Positions 24,071 through 32,624 of a stretch of DNA of 35,397 nucleotides are shown here, one piece after another. The notes under the pieces were generated by a model that saw only the letters and a list, made by a program, of their open reading frames with translations, did no database searches and was not told where the DNA came from. Position 1 is the first letter of the stretch, and every line of letters begins with the position of its first letter. Both the position numbers and the translations under genes were made by a program. Location: NCBI GenBank assembly GCA_039801245.1, contig JBDRUF010000013.1, positions 1 through 35,397 of the forward strand, in the 5' to 3' direction. The stretch comes from a candidate division WOR-3 bacterium. GTDB taxonomy: Bacteria > Hydrothermota > Tepidihabitantia > Tepidihabitantales > Tepidihabitantaceae.

Positions 24071-24670
24071 ATGGACGATAAAGAGCGTGAATTTGTTCTC
24101 GAGCGCCTTGACCTGGCGGTCAGAAAAATTGAACAATGCCCGGGGATTGTCCCTTTAATCCCAGAGGTGAGGACCAACATCGCCTTTGCCCTGAGTGGTG
24201 CCAAAAGCCCGGAGGATGTGGCTGCGGTTGATGGCAGAATCACCGTGGTTAACAACCTTCCCAAAGCCGCTGGTCCGGTTCGCTTCGGTGCCTCTGACCA
24301 CCTTGCCCGGCTCATCATCGAACTCCACAAATACTCTGAAGAAATCCGCTCCGCCCTGAACTTCCGCTGGAACGAAAGGATTCACCAGTTTGTTACCGAA
24401 TGGGCAAAAGTGGAGAAAAAGCAAATCGGCATGATTGACCGGTCAAAAGAACCAATAGAGTTAATTGGCAAGGACAAGATGTCAGTAACCTGGAAGGTGA
24501 AAGAGATTTTATCATCAACCGGCGGAGGTGTCCCCGAAATTGTTTATGAAACCAAGGGCTGGGGAAAGGAACCGCTGTTTCTTCTGATTGGCAAGGACCC
24601 GGTTGCCCTTGCTGAACAACTGGTTGCCATTGCCCGAGGCTACAATCAAAATGTCAATGGCAAGAGGTAA
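24071..24670 (+). CDS. Stand-alone ThiN-like (thiamine-phosphate synthase family) protein
   Basis: 199 residues. The first ~105 residues match the ThiN pattern: PLIPEVRTNIAFALSGAKSPEDVAAVDGRITVV, interrupted here as LIPEVRTNIAFAL / PEDVAAVDGRITVV, then FGASDHLARLIIELH and RSALNFRW. The conserved His (SDHLAR) and Arg (RSALNFRW) are kept. ThiN usually occurs fused to ThiD (condensing HMP-PP with thiazole phosphate) or to a DNA-binding domain in ThiR. Here it has neither, but a ~90-residue C-terminal extension (KVEKKQIGMIDRSKEP) of unknown type. Thiamine-phosphate synthase or a ligand sensor are both possible. Followed 1 nt later by the S55 peptidase gene. Confidence 0.75.
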   Translation: MDDKEREFVLERLDLAVRKIEQCPGIVPLIPEVRTNIAFALSGAKSPEDVAAVDGRITVVNNLPKAAGPVRFGASDHLARLIIELHKYSEEIRSALNFRWNERIHQFVTEWAKVEKKQIGMIDRSKEPIELIGKDKMSVTWKVKEILSSTGGGVPEIVYETKGWGKEPLFLLIGKDPVALAEQLVAIARGYNQNVNGKR

Positions 24671-24671
24671 A

Positions 24672-26378
24672 ATGAATTCAAAACGGTGGCTTCTCCTCTT
24701 GACTTTGATATTGGCTCTCACATTTATGCCTGCCTATCCTGGAATCAAAGTTATGCCGGTTGATGAGATTAGACCTGGGATGAAGGGCACCGGCTACTCG
24801 GTCTTTTCCGGGACAAAACCACAGGAGTTTGATGTTGAAATAATTGATGTGATACACCGCACCTCCCCACGGGGTGACCTCATCCTTGCCCGTCTTGCCG
24901 GTGCCGGACTGGAGAAGACCGGCGTCATCGCCGGGATGTCCGGCAGCCCGGTGTACATTGATGGCAAATTGATTGGTGCCCTTGCCTATGCCTGGTCATT
25001 TGCCAAGGAGCCGATTGCCGGCATCACCCCGGCAGCGGAGATGCTGAAGATCTGGGATTTGCCCGACTCTAACAAAACCAGGGGTCAAACCCGCACATCA
25101 CCATTAGAACGCTCCAACCTCAATTTACCGCCCATCCCGCTCGCCATCTCCGGCTTTAATAAACGGCTTGAAGAAATTATTACCCCAAACCTTAGCCGGC
25201 TTGGCTTCCAGCCGGTTGCCGCCGGCATTGCCACCGATGATGTTGATACCGCAGACCTTGTTCCTGGTGGTGCGGTTGGGGTGGCACTCCTTGACGGTGA
25301 TGTGCGCGCGGCTGCGGTTGGCACCATCACCCATCGGGAGGGCAATAGAATCCTTGCCTTTGGTCATCCCCTTTTCCTTGCCGGGGCAACCAGATTACCG
25401 ATGACCGGTGGCAGGATTCATACCGTGCTGCCATCCCTGGAAATCTCTCACAAAATGTTTTCCCCCACCAGACCTATCGGCATTATCAATCAGGACCGCA
25501 TGACCGGCATCAGCGGCATCATCGGTCCCCAGGCACCGATGATTCCGGTCAATGTCTATCTCCGCTCAAGCGCAACCGACGACACCTACCGCTTCCGTGT
25601 TGTTGACCAGGAGCAACTCACACCTGATTTTCTGCCCATTGGGCTGATCAACATCATCCTTGAAACCGAAGGGCTCTTGGAGGAGTATACCATCGAATCA
25701 AGGATGCGGCTTTACCTAAAATCCCCTGCCCCCGCTGCCGAAATCAGGCATATCTTTACCGGCACTGACGCAATCTCAGCAATGTTTAGTAAAATCAACT
25801 CCGAACTGAACATGCTTTTTGCCAATCCGCTTGAGGAGCTGGAACTCAAGCAGGTGGAAACCGAATTTAATTTTATTCCAAAAAGAAAAAGCGCCCAGTT
25901 GGTCTCTGCCCGTCCTGACCGCACCCGGCTCAAACCCGGTGAGACCCTTTCGGTGCGATTGCGCCTGCGCGACTACCGTGGCGAGGAGAGCGAAAGGGAA
26001 ATCCCCATCCCCATTCCTGCCACAACCCCATCCGGAACAATTGCCATCACCATTACCACCCGGGACGAGTTTTTCGCTGCGGAAATGGGGCGGGCGAATA
26101 AGACCCTTGAACCCACATCCCTGAAAAAACTCCTCAAACTGCTTGCAGAAACCGGCAGGGAGGATGAACTGATTGTTGCCGGGTTTGCCCGCACCGCCGG
26201 TCTGACCGTCGGTGACAAGGAACTTCCCCAGCCGCCACCATCCCTGCGTCAGGTGCTTCTTGCCACCAAATCGGTTGGCGAAATCCAGCCTTTAGGCTCG
26301 AGCCTTTTGTTTAAACAGGTTGTGAAGATGGACCGGGTTATCCTCGGCTCGGCAAACTTTGAACTGGAGGTAAAATGA
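24672..26378 (+). CDS. SpoIVB-like S55 serine peptidase domain protein, secreted
   Basis: 568 residues from ATG 24672 (AGAGGT just upstream; longer in-frame versions overlap the ThiN-like gene). Signal peptide WLLLLTLILALTF. The N-terminal block IRPGMKGTGYSVFSGTKP, IAGMSGSPVYIDGKLIG (Ser90 or Ser92 region) and EPIAGITPAAEML, plus ILAFGHPLFLAG and GISGIIG later, is the conserved set of the SpoIVB S55 group found in Acidobacteria-like genomes. Relative to Bacillus SpoIVB the GMSGSP segment precedes the GHP segment, so the arrangement differs and activity is uncertain. The C-terminal ~170 residues form a beta domain. Probably extracytoplasmic. Its last ATGA overlaps the next gene. Confidence 0.82.
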   Translation: MNSKRWLLLLTLILALTFMPAYPGIKVMPVDEIRPGMKGTGYSVFSGTKPQEFDVEIIDVIHRTSPRGDLILARLAGAGLEKTGVIAGMSGSPVYIDGKLIGALAYAWSFAKEPIAGITPAAEMLKIWDLPDSNKTRGQTRTSPLERSNLNLPPIPLAISGFNKRLEEIITPNLSRLGFQPVAAGIATDDVDTADLVPGGAVGVALLDGDVRAAAVGTITHREGNRILAFGHPLFLAGATRLPMTGGRIHTVLPSLEISHKMFSPTRPIGIINQDRMTGISGIIGPQAPMIPVNVYLRSSATDDTYRFRVVDQEQLTPDFLPIGLINIILETEGLLEEYTIESRMRLYLKSPAPAAEIRHIFTGTDAISAMFSKINSELNMLFANPLEELELKQVETEFNFIPKRKSAQLVSARPDRTRLKPGETLSVRLRLRDYRGEESEREIPIPIPATTPSGTIAITITTRDEFFAAEMGRANKTLEPTSLKKLLKLLAETGREDELIVAGFARTAGLTVGDKELPQPPPSLRQVLLATKSVGEIQPLGSSLLFKQVVKMDRVILGSANFELEVK

Positions 26379-28336
26379 GATTTCATTTCCCAGTTTGCAT
26401 TTTGACTTTGGCGGTTATGCTTAACATTGCCCCTGCCGCTGTCTTCACCTTTGTCCCGAACGAACAGGTTTTTTCCAACCTTGACCAGATTGAGTTAAAG
26501 AATGTTTATTTCCCTGTTCAGGGCAACATCAAACTTGCACCCAAATTTGTCTCCCTCTGCTCCCTTGATGATGCGGGAATCTGGTCAATTGCCCTTGACC
26601 GCTCCCAAAACATCTATCTTGGCACCGGCAATCAGCAGAGGCTCTATCGCCTTGGCGCCCGTGCCCGGCAGCCCCAGCCAATCTTCAGCGCTGACGCCGG
26701 TGAAATTTTAACGGTAACAACCACCCCTGATAACACCATCTATTTCGGCACCAGTCCGGATGGCATTATCTATCGTATCCTTCCCCGGGGAGAACCAGAA
26801 TCACTTTTTGCCACTAATGAATCGTATATCCATGCCCTTCTGCCCGCACCGGAAAAATCGCTTCTCTGCGCGACCGGTCCTAATGGCAAACTCTTTCGCA
26901 TCACCCCTGACCGCGGCTCAGATTTAATCTTCACCGCACCTTCTGCCCATATCACCTGCCTTTACTGGCTCTCTTCTGGCAGGGAACTTTTGCTCGGCAC
27001 ATCACCTGGCGGCACGGTCTATCACCTGAAATTCACCAGCATCGGTGCAAAGCCTGAGGTCGCTGTGCTCTATGACACCCCGCTTGATGAGGTGCGCGCC
27101 ATCGTGGCTGACAGCCGCTCCATCTATGTGGCTGCCAATCCTGGTGAACAACCATCCCCCAACCCCGGACCAAATCAGCCGGTAGTCTATTGCCTTGATA
27201 AGGAGGGTCTCGTCAAATGGCAGTGGCTCTGTCCGGAATCGGTTGTCTTCAGCCTTGCCCAGTTTAACAATCAACTCCTGGTTTTGACCGGCAACCGGGG
27301 AATTGTCTATACCCTTGACAGCCTCGGTCAGCCCGCGGTCATCTGCCGGCTTAATGAGCCGCAGGCGGTTGCCTGTATTTCTTCAAACAACCGCCTTTAT
27401 TTAGGCACCGCCAATCCGGCAAGGCTCTATTACGCCGATATTGGCTTTGCCGACTCCGGTTTTGTCACCAGCCCGGTATTTGACTGCTCAAGCCCTGCCC
27501 GTTTTGGCAAAATTGAACTGCGCGCCCGCGTCCCTGCGGGAACCGAGATTCACCTTGACACCCGCTCCGGCAACAGAGAATTGCCCGACTCCCTCTGGAC
27601 GAACTGGCAGGAGGCAAAGGGCAAAATCGCCTCACCGCCCGCCCGTTTTATCCAGTGGCGCTGCCGGCTCTACTCCAACCTCTCCAATGCCAGCCCGGAA
27701 CTTGAGCGGGTTGACATCTACTATCAAGGGGTCAACCGCCCGCCGGTCATCTCCAGACTTGAGATAAACCCTGTTTCAGAACCGGATGCCCGCCGCGGCA
27801 ACGCCCAGCCCAAAAGGCAAATCACCTGGGAGGCGCATGACCCGGACTACGACTCGCTTGTCTATCAACTCTATCTCAAACCCGAGGAGGAAACCTCCTG
27901 GCTGGAGCTAAAAAAGGACCTTGCCGAACCCCGTTATGAACTTGACACCCGCACCATCCCTGACGGCTGGTATCGGCTGCGCCTCGTTGCCCTTGATGCG
28001 CCTGACCGCCCAGAAAAAACTGCACTCAGCGCCGAGCGGGTCTCCTTACCCTTTGCCATTGACAACACCCCGCCGGTAATTTCGGAGATAGGTGTCTCGG
28101 GCAACCGCGCATCCTGGAAAGTATCGGACAACCTCTCAACTATCGTTGCCTGCCGCATCTCAATCAATGCCGGTGACTGGCAGCCCTTGGAACCTGAGGA
28201 CGGCATCTTTGACTCATCTGAAGAGCGCTTCTCAACTACATTTGCACCCATTAAAGGAATAAACACCATCGCGGTTTGGGCAACCGATGCTCAGGGCAAC
28301 GCTGTTACCCGGCGCGCAAGTTTCACCAGCCGCTAA
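26375..28336 (+). CDS. Secreted beta-propeller protein with C-terminal Ig/FN3-like domains
   Basis: 653 residues; ATG overlaps the S55 gene stop (ATGA). Signal peptide FPVCILTLAVMLNIAPAA. Residues ~60-350 hold repeated (I)YLGTGNQQRLYRL, IYFGTSPDGIIYRI, LLLGTSPGGTVYHL units, a WD40/YVTN-like propeller. Then a beta-sandwich region, then an FN3/Ig-like domain (RQITWEAHDPDYDSLVYQL) and DNTPPVISEIGV, typical of extracellular Ig-like modules. Translational coupling to the S55 peptidase suggests that the two act together outside the inner membrane. Ends in a 4-nt convergent overlap with surE. Confidence 0.82.
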   Translation: MRFHFPVCILTLAVMLNIAPAAVFTFVPNEQVFSNLDQIELKNVYFPVQGNIKLAPKFVSLCSLDDAGIWSIALDRSQNIYLGTGNQQRLYRLGARARQPQPIFSADAGEILTVTTTPDNTIYFGTSPDGIIYRILPRGEPESLFATNESYIHALLPAPEKSLLCATGPNGKLFRITPDRGSDLIFTAPSAHITCLYWLSSGRELLLGTSPGGTVYHLKFTSIGAKPEVAVLYDTPLDEVRAIVADSRSIYVAANPGEQPSPNPGPNQPVVYCLDKEGLVKWQWLCPESVVFSLAQFNNQLLVLTGNRGIVYTLDSLGQPAVICRLNEPQAVACISSNNRLYLGTANPARLYYADIGFADSGFVTSPVFDCSSPARFGKIELRARVPAGTEIHLDTRSGNRELPDSLWTNWQEAKGKIASPPARFIQWRCRLYSNLSNASPELERVDIYYQGVNRPPVISRLEINPVSEPDARRGNAQPKRQITWEAHDPDYDSLVYQLYLKPEEETSWLELKKDLAEPRYELDTRTIPDGWYRLRLVALDAPDRPEKTALSAERVSLPFAIDNTPPVISEIGVSGNRASWKVSDNLSTIVACRISINAGDWQPLEPEDGIFDSSEERFSTTFAPIKGINTIAVWATDAQGNAVTRRASFTSR

Positions 28337-29082
28337 ATCAGCCCCGCCTTTTTAAACGCCCTCTCCAGGCGCCGCACCTCAGAATGGTGGGTCATATCCA
28401 GATGCAGGGGCGTAACCGAAATATAGCCTGAATAGACCGCCTCAAAATCAGAACCCCTTGTCTGGGCAAAACCCATCTCACCGTCAATCGTATAGCAGAC
28501 ACCGCCATCCGGCAAAACCCCCTTAATCGCCATATCCTTATAGATTCTCTTGCCCAGCCTTGTCACCCGCACCCCTTTGATCTCCCCTGCCGGGATATTC
28601 ACATTCAAGAGGCACTTTTTTGGCAAGAGCCCTTTCAAAAGCAGGGGCACAAGTTGGTGAAGGAAATCCCTTGCCGCCTTAAAATTTTTCCCATCCTCAA
28701 GATAGGAAACCGCCACCGCCGGTATCCCCAAAAGCGCCGCCTCAATCGCTGCCGCCACCGTGCCCGAATACAAAACATCATCCCCAAGGTTGGCGCTGTC
28801 ATTTATCCCGGAGAGGACCAGACCGATTGAGCGCCGGAAGATGCCGTGATGCGATATGAGCACGCAGTCGGTTGGTGTGCCCAGAACCGCAAACCAGCCC
28901 GGCCTTCTCCTTTCCACCACAATCGGCTTGCGCAGGGAAAAGGAGTGGCTTGCCGCAGACTGATTTTTTGCCGGTGCCACCACAAACCTCTTGCCCAGCC
29001 CCCTGGTGGCAACAAACAAATCCCTTAAACCCCTTGCCTCAATCCCGTCATCATTGGTGAGAACAATCAAAGGCTTTTCCAT
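28333..29082 (-). CDS. surE: 5'-nucleotidase SurE
   Basis: 249 residues from ATG 29082 (the frame extends to 29112, but SurE proteins start just before the NDDG motif). Metal-binding TNDDGI at residues 9-14, AAPAKNQSA-type loop (VVAPAKNQSAASHS), LSGINDSANLGDDVLYSGTV with the third and fourth metal ligands, and LLNVNIPA. Dephosphorylates 5'/3'-nucleoside monophosphates; cytoplasmic. Single gene, convergent with and overlapping the 26375-28336 gene by 4 nt. Confidence 0.97.
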   Translation of the reverse strand: MEKPLIVLTNDDGIEARGLRDLFVATRGLGKRFVVAPAKNQSAASHSFSLRKPIVVERRRPGWFAVLGTPTDCVLISHHGIFRRSIGLVLSGINDSANLGDDVLYSGTVAAAIEAALLGIPAVAVSYLEDGKNFKAARDFLHQLVPLLLKGLLPKKCLLNVNIPAGEIKGVRVTRLGKRIYKDMAIKGVLPDGGVCYTIDGEMGFAQTRGSDFEAVYSGYISVTPLHLDMTHHSEVRRLERAFKKAGLI

Positions 29083-29266
29083 CTCGCACCTGCTAATAAA
29101 ATCACCGCCCAATTTTACTCCTCAGCCCAGTTCGGTCAAACTTATCACCCCCTTGCCCAATTTTCAAATCACCTGAGGGATTACCCCGGGTTGGGGTCTG
29201 AAATTCTGAAGAACTTATCCAAAACATTAAATATCAATAAAATAGAAAAATTAACCCGATAATAAT

Positions 29267-29533
29267 TTGTATACTTATAGGTATACTTTTCTCCTTGACC
29301 CTGTCTTAGTATCCCGGCATAATTTTATTGTGTTAAGGAATCTTCTGAACATTTCCTTCACCATCTTAATTACCATCCTGTTTCTCAATTGCAAAAAAAC
29401 AAACACCGCCAGCCGCCCGCCCAATAAACCGGCAATCCCATCAGGTCCATCAACAGGGGCAAAGAACACCCTTTATACCTTTACCACCATCACCACCGAC
29501 CCGGATAAAGACGGCAACACCCAAAACCCCTGA
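29267..29533 (+). pseudogene. Truncated lipoprotein fragment with FN3-like start
   Basis: 88 codons. A hydrophobic signal ending ILITILFLNC|KK looks like a lipobox (a GTG at about 29329 giving MLRNLLNISF would be a better start). After it, NKPAIPSGPSTGAKNTLYTF, TTITTDPDKDGN is the usual opening of FN3/Ig-like domains in surface lipoproteins of such genomes. The frame then hits TGA at 29531 and another TGA three codons later, 40 bp before a tRNA, so the domain is cut near its beginning. Most likely a broken gene left beside a tRNA. A short functional lipoprotein is the alternative. Confidence 0.6.
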
Positions 29534-29538
29534 TGGAG

Positions 29539-29566
29539 TTGACTTCAACCCCCTCCTTGTTAGAAT
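29539..29566 (+). promoter_or_regulatory. tRNA promoter
   Basis: TTGACT (29539-29544), 16-nt spacer, TAGAAT (29561-29566). The expected start (~29573) is exactly at the tRNA 5' end. Confidence 0.7.
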
Positions 29567-29573
29567 GAAATCG

Positions 29574-29646
29574 GGTGGCGTAGCTCAGATGGCAGAGCAG
29601 TGGAATCATAATCCACGTGTCAGGGGTTCGATTCCCTTCGCCACCA
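29574..29646 (+). tRNA. tRNA-Met (CAU), elongator type
   Basis: 73 nt cloverleaf. Acceptor GGTGGCG/CGCCACC with discriminator A, D arm GCTC-AGATGGCA-GAGC, anticodon stem GTGGA/TCCAC with loop ATCATAA (anticodon CAT), T arm AGGGG-TTCGATT-CCCTT. The 1-72 pair is G-C and the anticodon stem lacks the three G-C pairs of initiators, so not tRNA-fMet. tRNA-Ile2 (lysidine-modified CAU) cannot be fully excluded. CCA is not encoded. Confidence 0.96.
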
Positions 29647-29701
29647 GAAAAACTTGAGCGTTAACCTGTTGATACTGTTAATTAACACCAATAAAACCTG
29701 C

Positions 29702-29733
29702 GGCGGAGCCGAAAGGTTCCGCCATTATTTTTA
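29702..29733 (+). terminator. Hairpin between tRNA-Met and ilvE
   Basis: GGCGGAGCC-GAAA-GGTTCCGCC: 9-bp stem (one G-U) with GAAA tetraloop, then ATTATTTTTAT. Probably ends the tRNA transcript; it also sits in the ilvE leader just before its AAGGAGG, so it could act as an attenuator. A weak promoter (TTGATA 29669, TAAAAC 29692) precedes it. Confidence 0.7.
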
Positions 29734-29745
29734 TAAGGAGGCAAA

Positions 29746-30672
29746 ATGGGCTTAGAAGAGTCAAAGTCAAAATACATCTGGATGAACGGCAAATATCTCC
29801 TCTGGGAGGATGCGAAGATTCACATCTGCAGCCATGTGATTCACTACGGCACCGGCGTGTTTGAAGGTCTGCGCTGCTACAAAACACCGAAAGGACCGGC
29901 AATCTTCCGGCTTAAGGACCACACCAACCGGCTTTTCAACTCGGCAAAAATCTACCGGATGGAGATCCCCTTCACCAAAGACCAGATCAATCAGGCAACA
30001 GTAGAACTCATCAAGAAGAATGAACTTGACGAGTGCTATATCCGCCCGATTGTCTATCGCGGTTATAAGGAGTTGGGTGTCAACCCATTTGGCTGCCCGG
30101 TTGAGGTTGCGCTCATCACCTGGAAATGGGGCAAGTATCTTGGACCGGAGGCGCTGGAGCAGGGGGTTGATGTGATGGTCTCATCCTGGAGCCGGATGGC
30201 GCCCAACACCTTTCCGGCGATGTCCAAAACCTGTGCCAACTATATGAACTCCCAGTTAATCAAGATGGAGGCATTGACCTATGGCTTTGTTGAAGGGATT
30301 GCCCTTGATGTCTACGGCTTTGTCTCTGAGGGCTCGGGTGAGAACCTGTTTGTTGTCCGCAACGGCACCATCTTCACCCCGCCCTTGCACGCCACGATTT
30401 TGCCCGGCATCACCCGCGACACCATCATCACCCTTGCCCGGGATTTGGGCTATGAGGTAAAGGAGACGATGATGCTGCGCGAGATGCTCTACCTTGCCGA
30501 TGAACTGTTCTTCACCGGCAGTGCGGCTGAGGTGACGCCCATCCGCTCGGTTGACCGGATTGTCATTGGCGATGGCAGGTGCGGACCCGTGACCAAGAGA
30601 CTGCAACAGGAGTTTTTTGCCATCATTGAACTGAAAAGGGAAGACAGGTACGGCTGGCTCACATTTGTCTAA
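29746..30672 (+). CDS. ilvE: Branched-chain-amino-acid aminotransferase
   Basis: 308 residues, ATG after ATAAGGAGG. PLP class IV fold: [13 protein letters not shown] near residue 33, PLP lysine Lys161 in [16 protein letters not shown], cofactor-binding [20 protein letters not shown], and [16 protein letters not shown]. Length and motifs match IlvE rather than D-amino-acid aminotransferase or PabC. Transfers amino groups between Val/Leu/Ile and 2-oxoglutarate in the cytoplasm. The stop overlaps the rpiB start (TAATG), so the two are co-translated. Confidence 0.95.
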   Translation: MGLEESKSKYIWMNGKYLLWEDAKIHICSHVIHYGTGVFEGLRCYKTPKGPAIFRLKDHTNRLFNSAKIYRMEIPFTKDQINQATVELIKKNELDECYIRPIVYRGYKELGVNPFGCPVEVALITWKWGKYLGPEALEQGVDVMVSSWSRMAPNTFPAMSKTCANYMNSQLIKMEALTYGFVEGIALDVYGFVSEGSGENLFVVRNGTIFTPPLHATILPGITRDTIITLARDLGYEVKETMMLREMLYLADELFFTGSAAEVTPIRSVDRIVIGDGRCGPVTKRLQQEFFAIIELKREDRYGWLTFV

Positions 30673-31115
30673 TGAAGGTTGCGCTTGGTAGTGACCATCG
30701 CGGCTTTGCCTTAAAGGAAAAACTCAAACCCTATCTTGAAAGATTGGGATACAAAACCATTGACAAGGGAACCTTCTCAAAAGAACGGAGTGATTATCCC
30801 GACTTTGCCTTCCTTGTCGCCGAGGCGGTTCAAAAGGGCAAGGCAGACCTGGGCATCTTAATCTGTGCAACCGGCATCGGGATGTCCATTGCCGCCAACA
30901 AGGTCAAGGGTATCCGAGCAGGGCTCTGCCTAAACACCAGGATGGCGCGCCTCTGCCGTGAGCACAACAACGCCAATGTCCTCTGTTTAGGTGCAGATTT
31001 GCTCACAGTCGCACAGGCAAAAAGAATTGTCCGGGTTTTTCTTGAAGCCAAGTTTGCCGGTGGTAGGCACAGCCGCAGACTGAAAAAAATCGCCTCCTAC
31101 GAACAAAGTTCGTAG
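30672..31115 (+). CDS. rpiB: Ribose-5-phosphate isomerase B
   Basis: 147 residues. RpiB/LacAB fold: GSDHRGFALKE at the start (Asp and His for substrate), SDYPDFA, the catalytic Cys in ILICATGIGMSIAANK (usual CGTGIGxSIAANK) and REHNNANVLCLGA. Interconverts ribose-5-P and ribulose-5-P. Overlaps ilvE by 1 nt. The last codons and TAG lie inside the GTTCGTAGTT repeat at 31107-31125, so this end may have been rewritten by the repeat. Confidence 0.95.
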   Translation: MKVALGSDHRGFALKEKLKPYLERLGYKTIDKGTFSKERSDYPDFAFLVAEAVQKGKADLGILICATGIGMSIAANKVKGIRAGLCLNTRMARLCREHNNANVLCLGADLLTVAQAKRIVRVFLEAKFAGGRHSRRLKKIASYEQSS

Positions 31116-31177
31116 TTCGTAGTTTAGGGTTGGCAGTTCGGATAACTAAGAACTAAAAACTATGAACCAAGAACTAT
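31101..31177. repeat. AACTATGAAC/GTTCGTAGTT inverted-repeat cluster, copy 1
   Basis: The + strand reads AAGTTCGTAGTTCGTAGTTTAG, interrupted here as GTTCGTAGTTCGTAG then TTTAG, followed within 30 nt by CTAAGAACTAAAAACTATG and AACCAAGAACTAT, an approximate inverted repeat. It lies between the convergent rpiB and SLBB genes and could act as a bidirectional terminator. A relative lies at 34832-34900. Confidence 0.6.
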
Positions 31178-32521
31178 CTAACGCTGCATCGCAATGATTG
31201 TGAGAATCAGTGAAACTGTGGGAATCCCGAAGTTGGCAATAATGGTGACATAGTCCTGCCACCATTTAATCCCGTATCTCGGCACAATCACAATATCGCC
31301 CTGCTCTATTAGCGGATTGGTTTTACCCGAAATCCTTTTGCCATTCCTGACAACCACAACCCCACCCAGATTGCCGTTCTCGGTCGGTCCGCCTGCCTGT
31401 CCGATATAATCCTGCGCCCGCAGGTTCGGGGTGTAAAGTAAAGGACCGGGTTTAGTGACCTCACCCTCAACATAAACAAAGGCGTTTATCGGCGGCACCA
31501 CCACAATGTCGGCATTCACCAGCTCAATATTCTGACTGGAATCCTGTTCAAAAAGCACCCGATGCAGGTCAACCGGAATCCGCTGCCTTTTGCCCCCGCT
31601 GTTCAAGACCAGGCGCTCAACATAGCAGTTGTGCAAATCTGCCCAGGGCGTGATGCCACCCGCCTTGCGAATGACATCAAACACCCGCTCACCCGGCTTG
31701 AGTTCATACACCCCTTCACTCATCCGCTCCTTCTCGGTTGTTAAAGCCGATGCCCTGATGCGGTACTCCCCCCTACCAAAGACCGCACCCCTGACCGTTA
31801 CCAACCCTTCAACCGGCGGCACATAGATAACATCACCGGACTCAATGAACGGGTTGGCATTCAAATCGCCCTGATTCTCAAACCGCTCAATGTCAACATT
31901 CGCATAGGGCAAACCGCCCCGAATCAAGGAGATTTTTGTCTTTGAGCCCAATGGTGAAACCCCGCCTGCCCGCGCCACCAACTGCGAAACCCGCTCAACC
32001 GGTGAGGCGTTATAAGCACCAGGATTTAGCACCTCACCGGTAACAAAAACAATTGCCGACCTCAACCCGATTAATGTCAGTTTCACCTCGGCATCCTTGA
32101 AATACCTCCGCATCACCTTGGTCAGGGTGTCCTGCGCCTCTCGGAGAGTCAGACCGGAAACCGTAACCGCATCAACCACATCCTGATAAAGGGAAAGTTG
32201 GTCTGATGTCTCATAGGACTGTTTCAATGGGCGAACTGGCACACTTATTGTCACCTTGCCCTCATAGGTAATCAGGCTCTGATAGGAAAATGTGAGTTTA
32301 CCGGTTACCGTTACCAAAAGTTTATCCCCGGGCATCAGGACATACTTTTCAGAGATTATCGGGCTTTCCACCCCGACCAGACTGGGCACACCTGAAACCG
32401 AAGGCTGCAAGAGACTCTGAATGTTAACCCCGCCCAGCCCGGTAATACCTGGCGCCTCCTGAGCATAACCAATGTCAAGGAATGCAAAAAGGATTAAGCT
32501 AACAAGGACGCCATATCTCAT
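31178..32521 (-). CDS. Polysaccharide export protein (Wza/SLBB family)
   Basis: 447 residues from ATG 32521 (AGAGGC just upstream, and signal peptide RYGVLVSLILFAFLDIGYA follows; the frame extends to 32551 without a better signal). A Poly_export region (YVLMPGDKLLVTVTGKL) is followed by three or four SLBB beta-grasp units (VFVTGEVLNPGAYNASP, LVTVRGAVFGRGEYRI, FVYVEGEVTKPGPLLY, each with an AGG(V/I)xP or AGGPT end). One C-terminal TM segment (YVTIIANFGIPTVSLILTII). Role: outer-membrane or periplasmic channel for capsule/EPS export. No glycosyltransferase or Wzc partner in the window. Probably downstream of the 32625 gene in the same transcript. Confidence 0.92.
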   Translation of the reverse strand: MRYGVLVSLILFAFLDIGYAQEAPGITGLGGVNIQSLLQPSVSGVPSLVGVESPIISEKYVLMPGDKLLVTVTGKLTFSYQSLITYEGKVTISVPVRPLKQSYETSDQLSLYQDVVDAVTVSGLTLREAQDTLTKVMRRYFKDAEVKLTLIGLRSAIVFVTGEVLNPGAYNASPVERVSQLVARAGGVSPLGSKTKISLIRGGLPYANVDIERFENQGDLNANPFIESGDVIYVPPVEGLVTVRGAVFGRGEYRIRASALTTEKERMSEGVYELKPGERVFDVIRKAGGITPWADLHNCYVERLVLNSGGKRQRIPVDLHRVLFEQDSSQNIELVNADIVVVPPINAFVYVEGEVTKPGPLLYTPNLRAQDYIGQAGGPTENGNLGGVVVVRNGKRISGKTNPLIEQGDIVIVPRYGIKWWQDYVTIIANFGIPTVSLILTIIAMQR

Positions 32522-32624
32522 GCCTCTGGACTTGACCACAAAATCAATCACGCTGGATTCTAATTTTAGAATCTGCCATTGTCAATCTCTGCATCCCAAC
32601 CCGCTCCTTAGGGGTAGTTGTCCC

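Noticed and set aside
29531-29542. TGA codons ending the truncated lipoprotein as Sec readthrough
   Set aside because: Two TGAs occur three codons apart with no Cys nearby; further stops follow and the sequence runs into a tRNA promoter.
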